Under the pieces are notes generated by a model. It saw only the letters and a program-made list of their open reading frames with translations. It searched no databases and was not told where the DNA came from. Of a DNA stretch of 64,000 nucleotides, positions 9,332-18,060 are shown in pieces. The stretch comes from Micromonospora parastrephiae (lineage in GTDB: Bacteria; Actinomycetota; Actinomycetes; Mycobacteriales; Micromonosporaceae). Every line of letters begins with the position of its first letter. Positions within the stretch are counted from its first letter, which is position 1. The position numbers were made by a program, and so were the translations under genes. The stretch is from positions 1 through 64,000 of the forward strand of contig NZ_JAEVHM010000013.1 in NCBI RefSeq assembly GCF_016802865.1, read 5' to 3'.

Positions 9332-10306
9332 TCAGGACGCCGCCTTTCGCAGGGCCCGGCGGGCGTAGACGGCGACCGCGGCGATGATGATGGCGCCCCT
9401 GATCACCTGCTTGAAGAAGGCGTCGACCTCGAGCTGGTTGAAGATGGCGTCGATGCTGGCGAGCAGCAGCACCCCACCGACGGTGCCGACGACGCCGCCG
9501 CGCCCACCGGCGAGGGCGGTACCGCCGATCACCACCGCGGCGATCGACTCCAGGTCGTACAGGCCCTCGGTGCCCACCCGTGGTGCGCCCGAGCCGAGTC
9601 GGCTGGCGAGGTAGATCCCGGCGAGGCCGGCACACAGCGAGCACAGCACGTGGGCGGTGACGAGGACCCGGTCGTTGCGGACGCCGGAGAGCCGGGCGAC
9701 CTCCGGATCACCGCCGACGGCGACCAGGTGGTGGCCGAAGCGGGTCCGCGACAGCGCGAACCAGGCCGCCCCGGTCACGGCGACCAGCAGGACGAACGAC
9801 AGTGGCACCGGACCGATCCGCTGGTAGCCGAGGGACTGCACGAGGGAGGGCGAGGTGGTGCCGGCCGGGCCGTCGTACCCGCTGTCGAGGTACCCCTTGA
9901 GCAGCAACCCGACGCCGAGGGTCGCGATGAACGCGTTGACCCGGAACTTCGTGACGAGCAACCCGTTGACCAGCCCCACGCCGGCGCTGACGGCGAGCGC
10001 CAGGCCGATCGCCGGCACCAGCGCGCCGTCGCTGCCGTTCATCGTCTCGGCCGCGACCAGGGTGCTGAGACTGATCACGTACGCGACGGAGAGGTCGAGC
10101 GAGCCGCCGAGGATGACCAGGGTCTGACCGACGGCGACGAGCCCGAGGCCCGCGGCCACGTGCAGCAGGCTGACTGTCGTGGACTGGTTGAACAGCTGAC
10201 CGCCGTCGACCAGGACGACCAGCCAACCGACCGCGAGAGTGAGGGTGAGGGCCACGAACACGCCCGGTACGGGGCGTCGGGCCGGCAGGAGCGACAGGGC
10301 GCTCAC
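9332..10306 (-). CDS. RbsC-like ABC sugar permease (first of two)
   Basis: This 324-residue hydrophobic permease carries the family signatures GGSLDLSVAY, AVGGDPEVARLSG and GGTALAGGRGGVVG. The GTG start at 10306 is preceded by GGAG inside the 59-bp tandem repeat, and it overlaps the stop of a short leader frame (the TGA is within CAGTGAGC). It partners the following permease and the RbsA-like ATPase. Nothing in its sequence indicates substrate. Confidence 0.92.
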   Translation of the reverse strand: MSALSLLPARRPVPGVFVALTLTLAVGWLVVLVDGGQLFNQSTTVSLLHVAAGLGLVAVGQTLVILGGSLDLSVAYVISLSTLVAAETMNGSDGALVPAIGLALAVSAGVGLVNGLLVTKFRVNAFIATLGVGLLLKGYLDSGYDGPAGTTSPSLVQSLGYQRIGPVPLSFVLLVAVTGAAWFALSRTRFGHHLVAVGGDPEVARLSGVRNDRVLVTAHVLCSLCAGLAGIYLASRLGSGAPRVGTEGLYDLESIAAVVIGGTALAGGRGGVVGTVGGVLLLASIDAIFNQLEVDAFFKQVIRGAIIIAAVAVYARRALRKAAS

Positions 10307-10424
10307 TGAGCCATCTCCGTTCGCGACTGCGGGGCTCGCAAACCCGACTCACTCCTCGCGCTCACTGAGCCATCTCCGTTCGCGACTGCGGGGCTCGCAA
10401 ACCCGACTCACTCCTCGCGCTCAC
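10299..10424. repeat. 59-bp tandem duplication, about 2.1 copies
   Basis: A perfect 59-base unit occurs at 10301-10359 and again at 10360-10418, with partial flanks on both sides. It fills the gap between the ATPase stop (10421) and the permease start (10306). Each copy carries a GGAG-ATGGCTCA-GTG start context on the minus strand. The upstream copy therefore opens a 20-codon leader frame that ends in a TGA overlapping the real GTG start of the permease. Confidence 0.95.
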
Positions 10425-11932
10425 GCGGCCACCTCCCGTACGGCGCCGACCGCCAGGGCGACGACACCCTCCTCGGTCGCGCCGGCGGGCAGCTCGCCGG
10501 CGATCCGGCCGTCGCGCATGACGACGATCCGGTCGCTCATCCCCAACAGTTCCGGCAGGTCGGACGAGATCATCAGCACGGCCGCGCCGTCGCGGGCCAG
10601 GCGGCGGACGAGATCGTGGATGGCCGACTTCGCTCCCACGTCGATGCCCCGGGTCGGTTCGTCGAAGAGCAGGATCCGCGGGCTGAGTGCGAGCCATCGG
10701 GCCAGAACGACCTTCTGCTGGTTGCCGCCGGAGAGGAAGCGGATCTCCTGGTCGTCACCGGCGGCGCGGACCTCCACGGCGGCGAGCAGCTCACGGACCC
10801 GAGCCGTCCGGTTGGCACGGCCGGACCGGGCCGCGAAGACAGCCCGGCTGGCGAGCAGCGCGTTGTCGAGCACCGACTGCCGGGGCACGATGCCCTCGCC
10901 CTTGCGGTCCTCGGTCACGTAGGCGATGCCGGCCCGCATCGCGGTGCGTGGGGAGCGCAGCCGTACCGGTCTGCCGTCGAGCGTGACGTCACCGGTCGTG
11001 AACGGGGACACGCCGAAAAGCGCGCGAGCCAGTGCGGACCGCCCGGAACCCTGGAGGCCGCCGATGCCGAGCACCTCGCCGGCGCGCAACTGAAGGTCGA
11101 CGCCACGTAGTTTCCGGTTGCCCGCGTCGCGGACGGCGAGTCGCACCGGGCCGAGGTCGTCGGGACCGGCCCGGTCGGGGTAGTAGCTGGACAGCTCCCG
11201 GCCGACCATGTGCCGCACCAGCTCGTCGGCAGTGGTGTCGGCGGTGTTCACGGTGGTGACCCGGCGGCCGTCCTTGAGGACCGTGATCCGCGTGGACAGG
11301 TCGAAGACCTCCGCGAGCCGGTGCGAGACGTACAACAGGCCGATGCCCCGCTCCTGGAGTCGGCGCACCAGCCCGTAGAGCAGCTCGACCTCGTGGTCGG
11401 CCAGCGACGCGGTCGGCTCGTCCATGATGAGCAGGCGTGCGTCCAGGGCGAGCGCCTTGGCGATCTCGACGACCTGCTGCTGCGCGACACCGAGTCGGCC
11501 CACCCGGGCGTCGGCCGGCAGGGCGGTCTCCCCGATCGAGGCGAGCAGGCGGCTGGTGCGGTCGAGCATTCCCCGACGATCGACCAGCCCGCGGCGGACC
11601 GGCTCGTGCCCCAGGTAGACGTTCTCCGCGACAGTGCGCTCCGGGAGCAGGTTGAACTCCTGGTGGATGATGCCGACTCCGGCCCGCTGCGCGTCACGCG
11701 GTCCACGGAACACCCGTGGTTCACCGGCGAGTTCGACGCTGCCCTCGTCGGGCGCGTACCCGCCCGACACGATCTTCATGAGGGTGGACTTACCGGCCCC
11801 GTTCTCACCGACGACGGCATGGACCTCGCCGGGCGCGACATCGAGGTCGACACCGTCGAGAACGCGTACCCCGAGGAAGGACTTGCCGATGCCCCGAAGG
11901 GTGAGAAGCGGCGTCGGCGGTGGGTCTGACAT
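10421..11932 (-). CDS. RbsA-like sugar ABC transporter ATPase (two nucleotide-binding domains)
   Basis: This is a 503-residue cytoplasmic ATPase that drives the two RbsC-like permeases. ATG at 11932 is chosen because GAGGG lies 8 bases upstream; a GTG at 11947 in frame is less well placed. The first domain has Walker A GENGAGKST at 42-50 and Walker B LLIMDEPTASL. The second has the signature SGGNQQKV and LLFDEPTRGID. As in the family, the second Walker A is degenerate (GLQGSGRS). It is the first gene of the operon that runs down to the beta-helix gene. Confidence 0.93.
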   Translation of the reverse strand: MSDPPPTPLLTLRGIGKSFLGVRVLDGVDLDVAPGEVHAVVGENGAGKSTLMKIVSGGYAPDEGSVELAGEPRVFRGPRDAQRAGVGIIHQEFNLLPERTVAENVYLGHEPVRRGLVDRRGMLDRTSRLLASIGETALPADARVGRLGVAQQQVVEIAKALALDARLLIMDEPTASLADHEVELLYGLVRRLQERGIGLLYVSHRLAEVFDLSTRITVLKDGRRVTTVNTADTTADELVRHMVGRELSSYYPDRAGPDDLGPVRLAVRDAGNRKLRGVDLQLRAGEVLGIGGLQGSGRSALARALFGVSPFTTGDVTLDGRPVRLRSPRTAMRAGIAYVTEDRKGEGIVPRQSVLDNALLASRAVFAARSGRANRTARVRELLAAVEVRAAGDDQEIRFLSGGNQQKVVLARWLALSPRILLFDEPTRGIDVGAKSAIHDLVRRLARDGAAVLMISSDLPELLGMSDRIVVMRDGRIAGELPAGATEEGVVALAVGAVREVAA

Positions 11933-12060
11933 CCCGAAAGCCCTCACAGACAGTAGTTATTGACAAGATTCAATGCCACACTACGGCGACTTCGGGACGC
12001 TGGACATCAAACTTTCGTAGGAACAGCGGCGGCTTACGTTCGCGCGTCGAAAACATTCTC

Positions 12061-12090
12061 TTGACATCGGCGAAACATCACACGTATGAA
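12061..12090 (+). promoter_or_regulatory. Candidate sigma-70-type promoter
   Basis: TTGACA at 12061-12066 is followed after 18 bases by TATGAA at 12085-12090. It points towards the ThuA-like gene and would leave a leader of about 360 bases. Without mapping this is a weak call. Confidence 0.35.
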
Positions 12091-12248
12091 GATAGATGTT
12101 TGAATGCGGGTCCGCAATCCTCGATCGAGGCCGACTGCCAGGCCGGCCCTTGATCAGCAGCGTCACCGCAGCAAGGGAGCCGACCACGGCCGTCGTCCAC
12201 CGGGCAGGACATCGGACGTTACGTACGTTGATTGACAGACATCTATCT
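12090..12248. promoter_or_regulatory. Pair of inverted 13-mers, candidate distal operator pair
   Basis: AGATAGATGTTTG at 12090-12102 and CAGACATCTATCT at 12236-12248 are reverse complements with one mismatch, 146 bases apart, in the divergent promoter region. The spacing would suit a looping regulator. No regulator gene is adjacent. Confidence 0.4.
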
Positions 12249-12456
12249 CTAGTTCATCCTGACCTCGTGGGCCCCGAGACGAGAACCACGGCCATCATCA
12301 CGCTGTGTGACGTCCTGCCGGTCTAACTGCCGTTTCGGCGAACGGCACGAGGACAGCCCAGCGCGCGCTCGTGCCCACTCACGCGTCCAGGCACAACCTG
12401 ACGCAGCGTGGGGCCCGTGGTCGCAATCCCTACGCTCGCCCAACCTAGGAGACGGC

Positions 12457-15400
12457 ATGCGTCGCAACACATTGCTCATCTCAGTGATCGCCGGCCTGTT
12501 GCTGGCGCTCGGACTCGCACCACCCGCGTCGGCGGCCCCCGCCTTCCGCGCCCTGCTGTTCACCAAGACCGCCGGCTACCGGCACGACTCGATCCCCGCC
12601 GGGATCGCGATGTTCCAGCAGCAGGCGGCGGCGAACAACTTCGAGCTGGTGCAGACCGAGGACGCGAGCGTCTTCACCCCGGCCAACCTCGCGACCTTCG
12701 ACGTCCTCATCATGTTCCAGACCTCGGGCATGGTCTGGACCTCGGCGGCCCAACGCCAGGCCGTGGAGGGCTTCCTCGCCAGCGGCAAGGGCATCGTCGG
12801 CGTCCACAACGCCACCGACATGGGTATCGAGGCCGAGTACCCGTGGTGGGACCAGACCGTCAACGGCGGCGCCCACATGCCCGAGCACTCCCCCGGCGTG
12901 CTGCCCGGCACCGCCATCGTCGCCGACAAGCAGCACCCGTCGACGACTGGCCTGCCGGACCGCTGGAACCGCAGCGAGGAGTGGTACAACTTCGACACCA
13001 ACCCGCGCGGCAACGTGCACGTCCTGGTGACCGCCGACGAGCGCACGTACAACCCGGGATCCCGGGCGATGGGCCCGGACCACCCGATCTCGTGGTGCCG
13101 CAACGCGGGCGGCGGACGAGTGTGGGCCACCGCGATGGGCCACGCGATCGATTCCTACAGCGAGACGAACTTCCGCAACCACGTCCTCGGTGGCGTCCGG
13201 TGGGCCGCCGGCAACGCCCCCGGAGACTGCGGCGGCACGGTGTGGGGCAACTTCGAGAAGCGCACCCTCGACGACAACACCGTCGACCCGATGGCGCTGG
13301 CCGTGGCACCGGACGGACGGGTCATCTACGTCCAGCGCGGCGGACAGGTGAAGATCTTCAAGCCGTCCACCAACAGCACCGTGACCGCCGGCACGCTGAG
13401 CGTCTACACCGGCGGCGAGGACGGTCTCACCGGCATGGCGCTGGACCCGAACTTTGCCAGCAACGGGTACGTGTACCTGTACCACTCGCCGGCGAGCAGC
13501 ACGACTGACGTCAACCGCGTCTCCCGCTACACGCTCACCGGCGACACGCTGAACATGTCCAGCGGTGTGACGATCATCGACATCCCCGCGTACCGGGACC
13601 GCACCTTCCCGGAGCCCGGCCACACCGGCGGGTACATCGAGTTCGGACCGGACGGCAACCTCTACATCGGCACCGGTGACGACACGCCGCCGAACCTCGA
13701 CCCCAACTGGCAGGGTTACGCCCCGCTGGACTGGCGGTCGGGCAAGTCGAACCTGGACGCCGCCCGGACCGCCGGCAACACCAACGACCTGCGCGGCAAG
13801 TTGCTCCGCATCCGCCCCGGAGCCAGCGGCAGCTACACCATCCCGACGGGCAACCTCTACCCCCAGGGTACGGCGCAGACCCGGCCGGAGATCTACGCGA
13901 TGGGCTTCCGCAACCCGTTCCGCTTCTCGATCGACCCGGCCAACGGCTGGGTCTACCTGGCCGACTACGGGCCGGACCGCAACCCACCGACCACCAACCG
14001 CGGCCCCGAGGGCCTGGTCGAGCTGAACGTGATCAAGTCGCCCGGCAACTACGGCTGGCCGTTCTGCCACGGCGACAACCAGCCCTACGCGCCGTTCAAC
14101 CCGGACACCGGCGTCGTCGGCGCGAAGTTCAACTGCAACGCACCGGTCAACAACTCGCCCAACAACACCGGCCTGGTCAACCTGAAGCCGGTCGTCGCAC
14201 CCAACATCTGGTACGGCTACGGCACCTCACCGACCTTCCCGGAGCTCGGCTCCGGCGGCTCGGCGCCGATGGGCGGTCCGGTCTACCGGTACGACGCGGC
14301 GAACCCGTCCGCGACGAAGTTCCCGCCCTACTACGACGGCGTCCACTTCTTCTACGAGTGGTCGCGCAGCTACGTCAAGGAGGTGCACTTCGACTCCGCA
14401 ACGGCAGTGACACGTACCAACCCGTTCCTGCCGGCGGGGCGGTTCAACAAGCCGATGGACATGGAGTTCGGCAAGGACGGCTCGCTCTACCTGCTGGAGT
14501 GGGGCACCAACTTCGGCGGCGGCAACAGCGACTCCGGGCTCTACCGGATCGACTACATCCAGGGCGGCCGGTCGCCGATCGCCAAGGCCACCGGTACGCC
14601 CACCAGTGGCAGTGCTCCGCTCACCGTCCAGTTCAGCAGTGCGGGCACGGCCGACCCGGACCCCGGCAACACGCTCAGCTACCAGTGGACGTTCGGCGAC
14701 GGCACCACCTCGACAGCGGCCAACCCGTCCCACGTCTACACCGCCAACGGCAACTACACGGCGCAGTTGAAGGTCACCGACAACACCGGCAAGACGGGCT
14801 TCGCCAACGTCCAGATCACCGTCGGCAACACCGCCCCGGTCGTCACCATCACCACACCGGGCAACGGTGGCATGCTCACCTTCGGTGACCGGGTGCCGTA
14901 CCAGATCACCGTCTCCGACCCGGGGGGCGCCGCCATCGACTGCACCAAGGTGTTCCTCAACCCGGCGCTCGGTCACGACGACCACGCGCACGAGACCACC
15001 GAGTACCCGGGCTGCTCGGGCACCATCTCCACCGACCTGCTCGGCGGGCACCCCGACGGCGCCAACCTGTTCTACGTGCTGAACGCGCGGTACACCGACA
15101 ACGGGGGCAGCGGCGGTGCGGCCCCGCTCACCGGTACCGCGCAGGTGATCCTCCAACCGAAGCACAAGCAGGCCGAGTACTTCAGCAGCCAGTCCGGTGT
15201 CCGGGTCGTCGAGCAGGCCGGCGCGGAGAGCGGCAAGCGGGTCGGAGACATCTCCAACAACGACTGGATCGCGTTCACGCCGATGAGCCTGTCGGGCATC
15301 ACGAACGTCAGCTACCGGCTGTCGTCGCCGTCCGGTGGCGGCTCGATCGAGCTGCGCGCCGGCTCGCCGACCGGCACCCTGCTGGCCACCACACCGGTGC

Positions 15401-16005
15401 CCAGCACCGGTGGTTGGGACAACTACCAGTCCACGCCACCGGTCAGCGTCTCCGCTCTCGCCGGGACACAGACGCTCTACATGGTGTTCAAGGGCAGCAC
15501 GGCCAACTGGTTCGACCTCGACTCGCACACCTTCGGCGGCGCCGGCGTCGGCGTACCCAGCACCGACGGCGGTTTGGCGGGCCGGACCTGGACGGTCACG
15601 GCGCAGCACAGCGGAAAGCTGATGGACGTCAGCGGCGTCTCCACCGCCGACGGCGCTCAGATCAACCAGTGGGCGGCGACCGGTGGCAACAACCAGAAGT
15701 GGCAGGCCGTCGACGCTGGTAGCGGTGCGGTCTACCTCAAGGCCGTCCACAGCGGCAAGTGCGTCGAGGTGATCGGCGGCTCGACCGCGGCGGGTGCCTT
15801 CCTCCAGCAGGCCACCTGCAACAACAGCAACCAGCAGAAGTTCACCACGACGGCCACGGGGACGTCCGGGGTGTACACGGTGCGCAACGTGCTCAGCGGG
15901 CTCTGCGTGGACGTCAACGGCGCCGCCACCACCGACGGCGCGCGCCTGGTGCAGTGGACCTGCCACAGTGCCGCCAACCAGCAGTGGCGGTTCACCCTGG
16001 CGTGA
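12457..16005 (+). CDS. Secreted ThuA - glucose/sorbosone dehydrogenase-like - PKD - CBM6-like - ricin protein
   Basis: This is a 1182-residue multidomain exported protein. ATG at 12457 has AGGAGA just upstream and starts a clear signal peptide (LLISVIAGLLLALGLA, ASA). Domains in order: ThuA-like fold (about 28-245; KTAGYRHDSI, GIVGVHNATD), a PQQ-type glucose/sorbosone dehydrogenase beta-propeller (about 255-700; GFRNPFRFSIDP, NYGWPFC), a PKD domain (about 708-790; YQWTFGDGTTS), a region with no assignment, a CBM6-like domain (about 905-1030) and a ricin lectin (about 1045-1182) ending QQWRFTLA. It probably oxidises or binds a polysaccharide-derived sugar outside the cell. The exact substrate and cofactor are unknown. 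Confidence 0.88.
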   Translation: MRRNTLLISVIAGLLLALGLAPPASAAPAFRALLFTKTAGYRHDSIPAGIAMFQQQAAANNFELVQTEDASVFTPANLATFDVLIMFQTSGMVWTSAAQRQAVEGFLASGKGIVGVHNATDMGIEAEYPWWDQTVNGGAHMPEHSPGVLPGTAIVADKQHPSTTGLPDRWNRSEEWYNFDTNPRGNVHVLVTADERTYNPGSRAMGPDHPISWCRNAGGGRVWATAMGHAIDSYSETNFRNHVLGGVRWAAGNAPGDCGGTVWGNFEKRTLDDNTVDPMALAVAPDGRVIYVQRGGQVKIFKPSTNSTVTAGTLSVYTGGEDGLTGMALDPNFASNGYVYLYHSPASSTTDVNRVSRYTLTGDTLNMSSGVTIIDIPAYRDRTFPEPGHTGGYIEFGPDGNLYIGTGDDTPPNLDPNWQGYAPLDWRSGKSNLDAARTAGNTNDLRGKLLRIRPGASGSYTIPTGNLYPQGTAQTRPEIYAMGFRNPFRFSIDPANGWVYLADYGPDRNPPTTNRGPEGLVELNVIKSPGNYGWPFCHGDNQPYAPFNPDTGVVGAKFNCNAPVNNSPNNTGLVNLKPVVAPNIWYGYGTSPTFPELGSGGSAPMGGPVYRYDAANPSATKFPPYYDGVHFFYEWSRSYVKEVHFDSATAVTRTNPFLPAGRFNKPMDMEFGKDGSLYLLEWGTNFGGGNSDSGLYRIDYIQGGRSPIAKATGTPTSGSAPLTVQFSSAGTADPDPGNTLSYQWTFGDGTTSTAANPSHVYTANGNYTAQLKVTDNTGKTGFANVQITVGNTAPVVTITTPGNGGMLTFGDRVPYQITVSDPGGAAIDCTKVFLNPALGHDDHAHETTEYPGCSGTISTDLLGGHPDGANLFYVLNARYTDNGGSGGAAPLTGTAQVILQPKHKQAEYFSSQSGVRVVEQAGAESGKRVGDISNNDWIAFTPMSLSGITNVSYRLSSPSGGGSIELRAGSPTGTLLATTPVPSTGGWDNYQSTPPVSVSALAGTQTLYMVFKGSTANWFDLDSHTFGGAGVGVPSTDGGLAGRTWTVTAQHSGKLMDVSGVSTADGAQINQWAATGGNNQKWQAVDAGSGAVYLKAVHSGKCVEVIGGSTAAGAFLQQATCNNSNQQKFTTTATGTSGVYTVRNVLSGLCVDVNGAATTDGARLVQWTCHSAANQQWRFTLA

Positions 16006-16039
16006 CGCAACCGCGGCCACCGCGGTAGCCAGCCACGGT

Positions 16040-16119
16040 CGGGACCGGCGTCCGACGAAACGGAGCCGGTCGACCGGGGCGTCACCGTCTGCGGCAGGGT
16101 GACGTCGAGGCCGGTCCCG
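16040..16119. terminator. Candidate branched hairpin between convergent genes
   Basis: Perfect 10-base arms at 16040-16049 and 16110-16119 enclose a smaller hairpin (GTCACC/GGTGAC at 16081-16103). The element lies between the convergent ThuA-like and KduD-like genes. The loop is long, so this is tentative. Confidence 0.35.
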
Positions 16120-16161
16120 GTCGAACGTGGTCGGCGGACCGCCCGGGTGTCTGCCCGTTCG

Positions 16162-16923
16162 TCATCGGCCGAGCCAGCCGCCGTCGACGGGCAGGACGAT
16201 TCCGTTCACGTAGTCCGAGGCGGCCGACGCCAGGAACACCGTGGCGCCGCCGAGATCGTCCGCGCGACCCCACCGGCCCGCCGGGATCCGGGCGAGGATC
16301 GCCGGTTCGCGGTCCGGGTCGTCACGCAGCGCCTGGGTGTTGTCGGTGGCGATGTAGCCGGGGGCGATGGCGTTGACGTTCACCCCGTGGCCCGCCCACT
16401 CGTTCGCCAGCGCCCGGGTGAGCCCGGCCACGCCCGACTTCGACGCCGCGTAACCGGGAACGGTGATGCCGCCCTGGAAACTCAGCAGCGACGCGGTGAA
16501 GATGATCTTCCCATGGCCGCGCTCGACCATCGTCCGGCCGATTTCCCGGCTCAGCACGAACTGGCTGCTCAGGTTGACCTCGATCACGTGGTCCCACATC
16601 TGGTCCGGGTGGTCGACGGCAGGGGTGCGGGCGATCGTGCCGCCGTTGTTCACCAGGATGTCGATGGGCCCGAGTGCGGTGACGTCCCGGGCCAACCGGT
16701 GCACGGCCGCCCGGTCGGCGAGATCGGCCCGCAGCGCGGTGAACCGACGGCCGGCGGCACGCACCCGGCGTTCGACCTCACTCCCGTCCGCTTCGAGCTG
16801 AGCGGAGACGCCGACGATGTCGGCACCGGCCAGGGCCAGCGCCTCGGCCATCGCGAGGCCGATTCCGCGCCGGGCCCCGGTCACGACGGCGGTCCGCCCG
16901 GTCAGGTCGAACAGGGTCGTCAT
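16162..16923 (-). CDS. KduD-like short-chain dehydrogenase (2-deoxy-D-gluconate 3-dehydrogenase family)
   Basis: This 253-residue cytoplasmic NAD(P)-dependent oxidoreductase starts at ATG 16923, overlapping the stop of the alcohol dehydrogenase by ATGA. It has the Rossmann motif TGARRGIG, the NNGG motif and the catalytic YAASK. Conserved stretches typical of KduD are present, including SFQGGI-VPGYAASKSG, NVNAIAPGYIATDNTQ and VDGGWLGR at the C-terminus. In context it should oxidise a keto-deoxy sugar acid or a related hydroxyl produced by the dehydratase at 18061. It is the last gene of the operon that starts at 22357. Confidence 0.88.
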   Translation of the reverse strand: MTTLFDLTGRTAVVTGARRGIGLAMAEALALAGADIVGVSAQLEADGSEVERRVRAAGRRFTALRADLADRAAVHRLARDVTALGPIDILVNNGGTIARTPAVDHPDQMWDHVIEVNLSSQFVLSREIGRTMVERGHGKIIFTASLLSFQGGITVPGYAASKSGVAGLTRALANEWAGHGVNVNAIAPGYIATDNTQALRDDPDREPAILARIPAGRWGRADDLGGATVFLASAASDYVNGIVLPVDGGWLGR

Positions 16924-17945
16924 CGGTTGCCCTCCCGCAGATCGAGCAGCACCTTCATCACGCCGCCGCCCTCCAGCGCCGTGAACGCGGCGGCGGCCGC
17001 CTCGACGGGCTCGACCCGGGAGATGAGCTGCCGCGCCGGGATGACGCCGGAGGCGACCAGGCCGATCGCCTCCACCATGTCGTCGCGCTGGTAGAGACGG
17101 GCACCGAGGAGCTCCAGTTCGCGCCAGAAGAACCGGTGCAGGTTGACCTCGCGGGGCTGAGGGTGGATCGCCACCATCACCAGTCGGCCCCGGGTGGTCA
17201 GGACGTCGACCGCCGTGGCGACACCGGCGGCTGAGCCGGAGACCTCGAAGGCGACGTCGGCGCCCGCGCCGTCGGTCCGGTCGTCGACCAGCGCCACGAC
17301 GTCGGTCGTTCCCGGATCGACGGCCTCGACCCCGATGCTGGCCGCGACGTCGCGGCGGAACGGGTCCGGTTCGACGAGGAGCACGCGCGCGCCACGGTTT
17401 TGCGCGACGGTGGCGATGAGGACCCCGACGGGTCCACCGCCGACCACGACCACCTGGTCGTCGGCGGTCACGTTCCCCCGCCGGACGTCGTGCACCGCGA
17501 CCGCGACCGGCTCGATGAGCGCCGCGTGGTCCAGCGGCAGTTCCGGGGGTAGCGGCAGGACCAGCTCCGTCGGCACGGTCCACGAGGACTGCATGGCGCC
17601 TGGTGAGTCGATGCCGAGGAAGTTCATGGCGTGGCAGATGTGGGAGAGCCCGCGCCGGCAGGCGGCGCACCGTCCGCACGGTCGGGTCGGCATCACGGTG
17701 ACGGCCTGGCCGAGGGCCCAGCCGTTGGCGTCCTCGCCGACGGCCGCGATCCGCCCGGACATCTCGTGTCCGATGATCGCCGAAGCGCCGACCCGCGCGT
17801 CCATGTCTCCGTGGAAGATGTGCAGGTCGGTGCCGCAGATCCCGGTGTAGGCCACCTCGATACGCACCTGGCCGGGACCCGGTGCCTCCGGGTCGCGTTC
17901 CTCGACCCGGAGGTGCCGCGCTCCCTGGTAGACGACTGCTCTCAT
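16920..17945 (-). CDS. Zinc-dependent medium-chain alcohol dehydrogenase, sugar or sugar-acid type
   Basis: This is a 341-residue cytoplasmic dehydrogenase. ATG at 17945 follows GGAGG; a longer frame upstream reads through a hairpin and is not protein-like. Catalytic zinc ligands are visible at Cys37 (GICGTD) and His60-Glu61 (IIGHE). The structural-zinc cysteines follow (PCGRCAACRRGLSHIC) and the nucleotide motif is GGGPVG. It resembles threonine/sorbitol-type dehydrogenases. It lies between the dehydratase and the KduD-like gene, consistent with oxidation of a sugar or sugar acid. The precise substrate is not readable. Confidence 0.87.
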   Translation of the reverse strand: MRAVVYQGARHLRVEERDPEAPGPGQVRIEVAYTGICGTDLHIFHGDMDARVGASAIIGHEMSGRIAAVGEDANGWALGQAVTVMPTRPCGRCAACRRGLSHICHAMNFLGIDSPGAMQSSWTVPTELVLPLPPELPLDHAALIEPVAVAVHDVRRGNVTADDQVVVVGGGPVGVLIATVAQNRGARVLLVEPDPFRRDVAASIGVEAVDPGTTDVVALVDDRTDGAGADVAFEVSGSAAGVATAVDVLTTRGRLVMVAIHPQPREVNLHRFFWRELELLGARLYQRDDMVEAIGLVASGVIPARQLISRVEPVEAAAAAFTALEGGGVMKVLLDLREGNR

Positions 17946-17996
17946 CGATCCTCCGTCTCGGCGGTCGGTACGTCGTTCGCCCCGACCGGGCATGGT

Positions 17997-18028
17997 CGTG
18001 GGTGCACCGCCGTGGCGGTGCACCCACG
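17997..18028. terminator. Long perfect hairpin inside the catabolic operon
   Basis: Arms of 15 perfectly complementary bases (17997-18011 and 18014-18028) leave a two-base loop, with no T-run. It lies between the dehydratase stop (18061) and the alcohol dehydrogenase start (17945), so it could be an intra-operon terminator, an attenuator or an RNA-processing stem. Confidence 0.75.
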
Positions 18029-18060
18029 CTCCCCTGTGTTGGTGGTCAGCTCACGCCTTG

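Larger units (their letters stand above)
11933..12456. other. Divergent intergenic region, 524 bases, regulatory
   Basis: This is an AT-richer stretch between the minus-strand transporter operon and the plus-strand ThuA-like gene. It contains a possible plus-strand promoter (12061-12090), an inverted pair of 13-mers (12090 and 12236) and several TTGACA boxes. I see no coding sequence with family resemblance. Confidence 0.6.
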
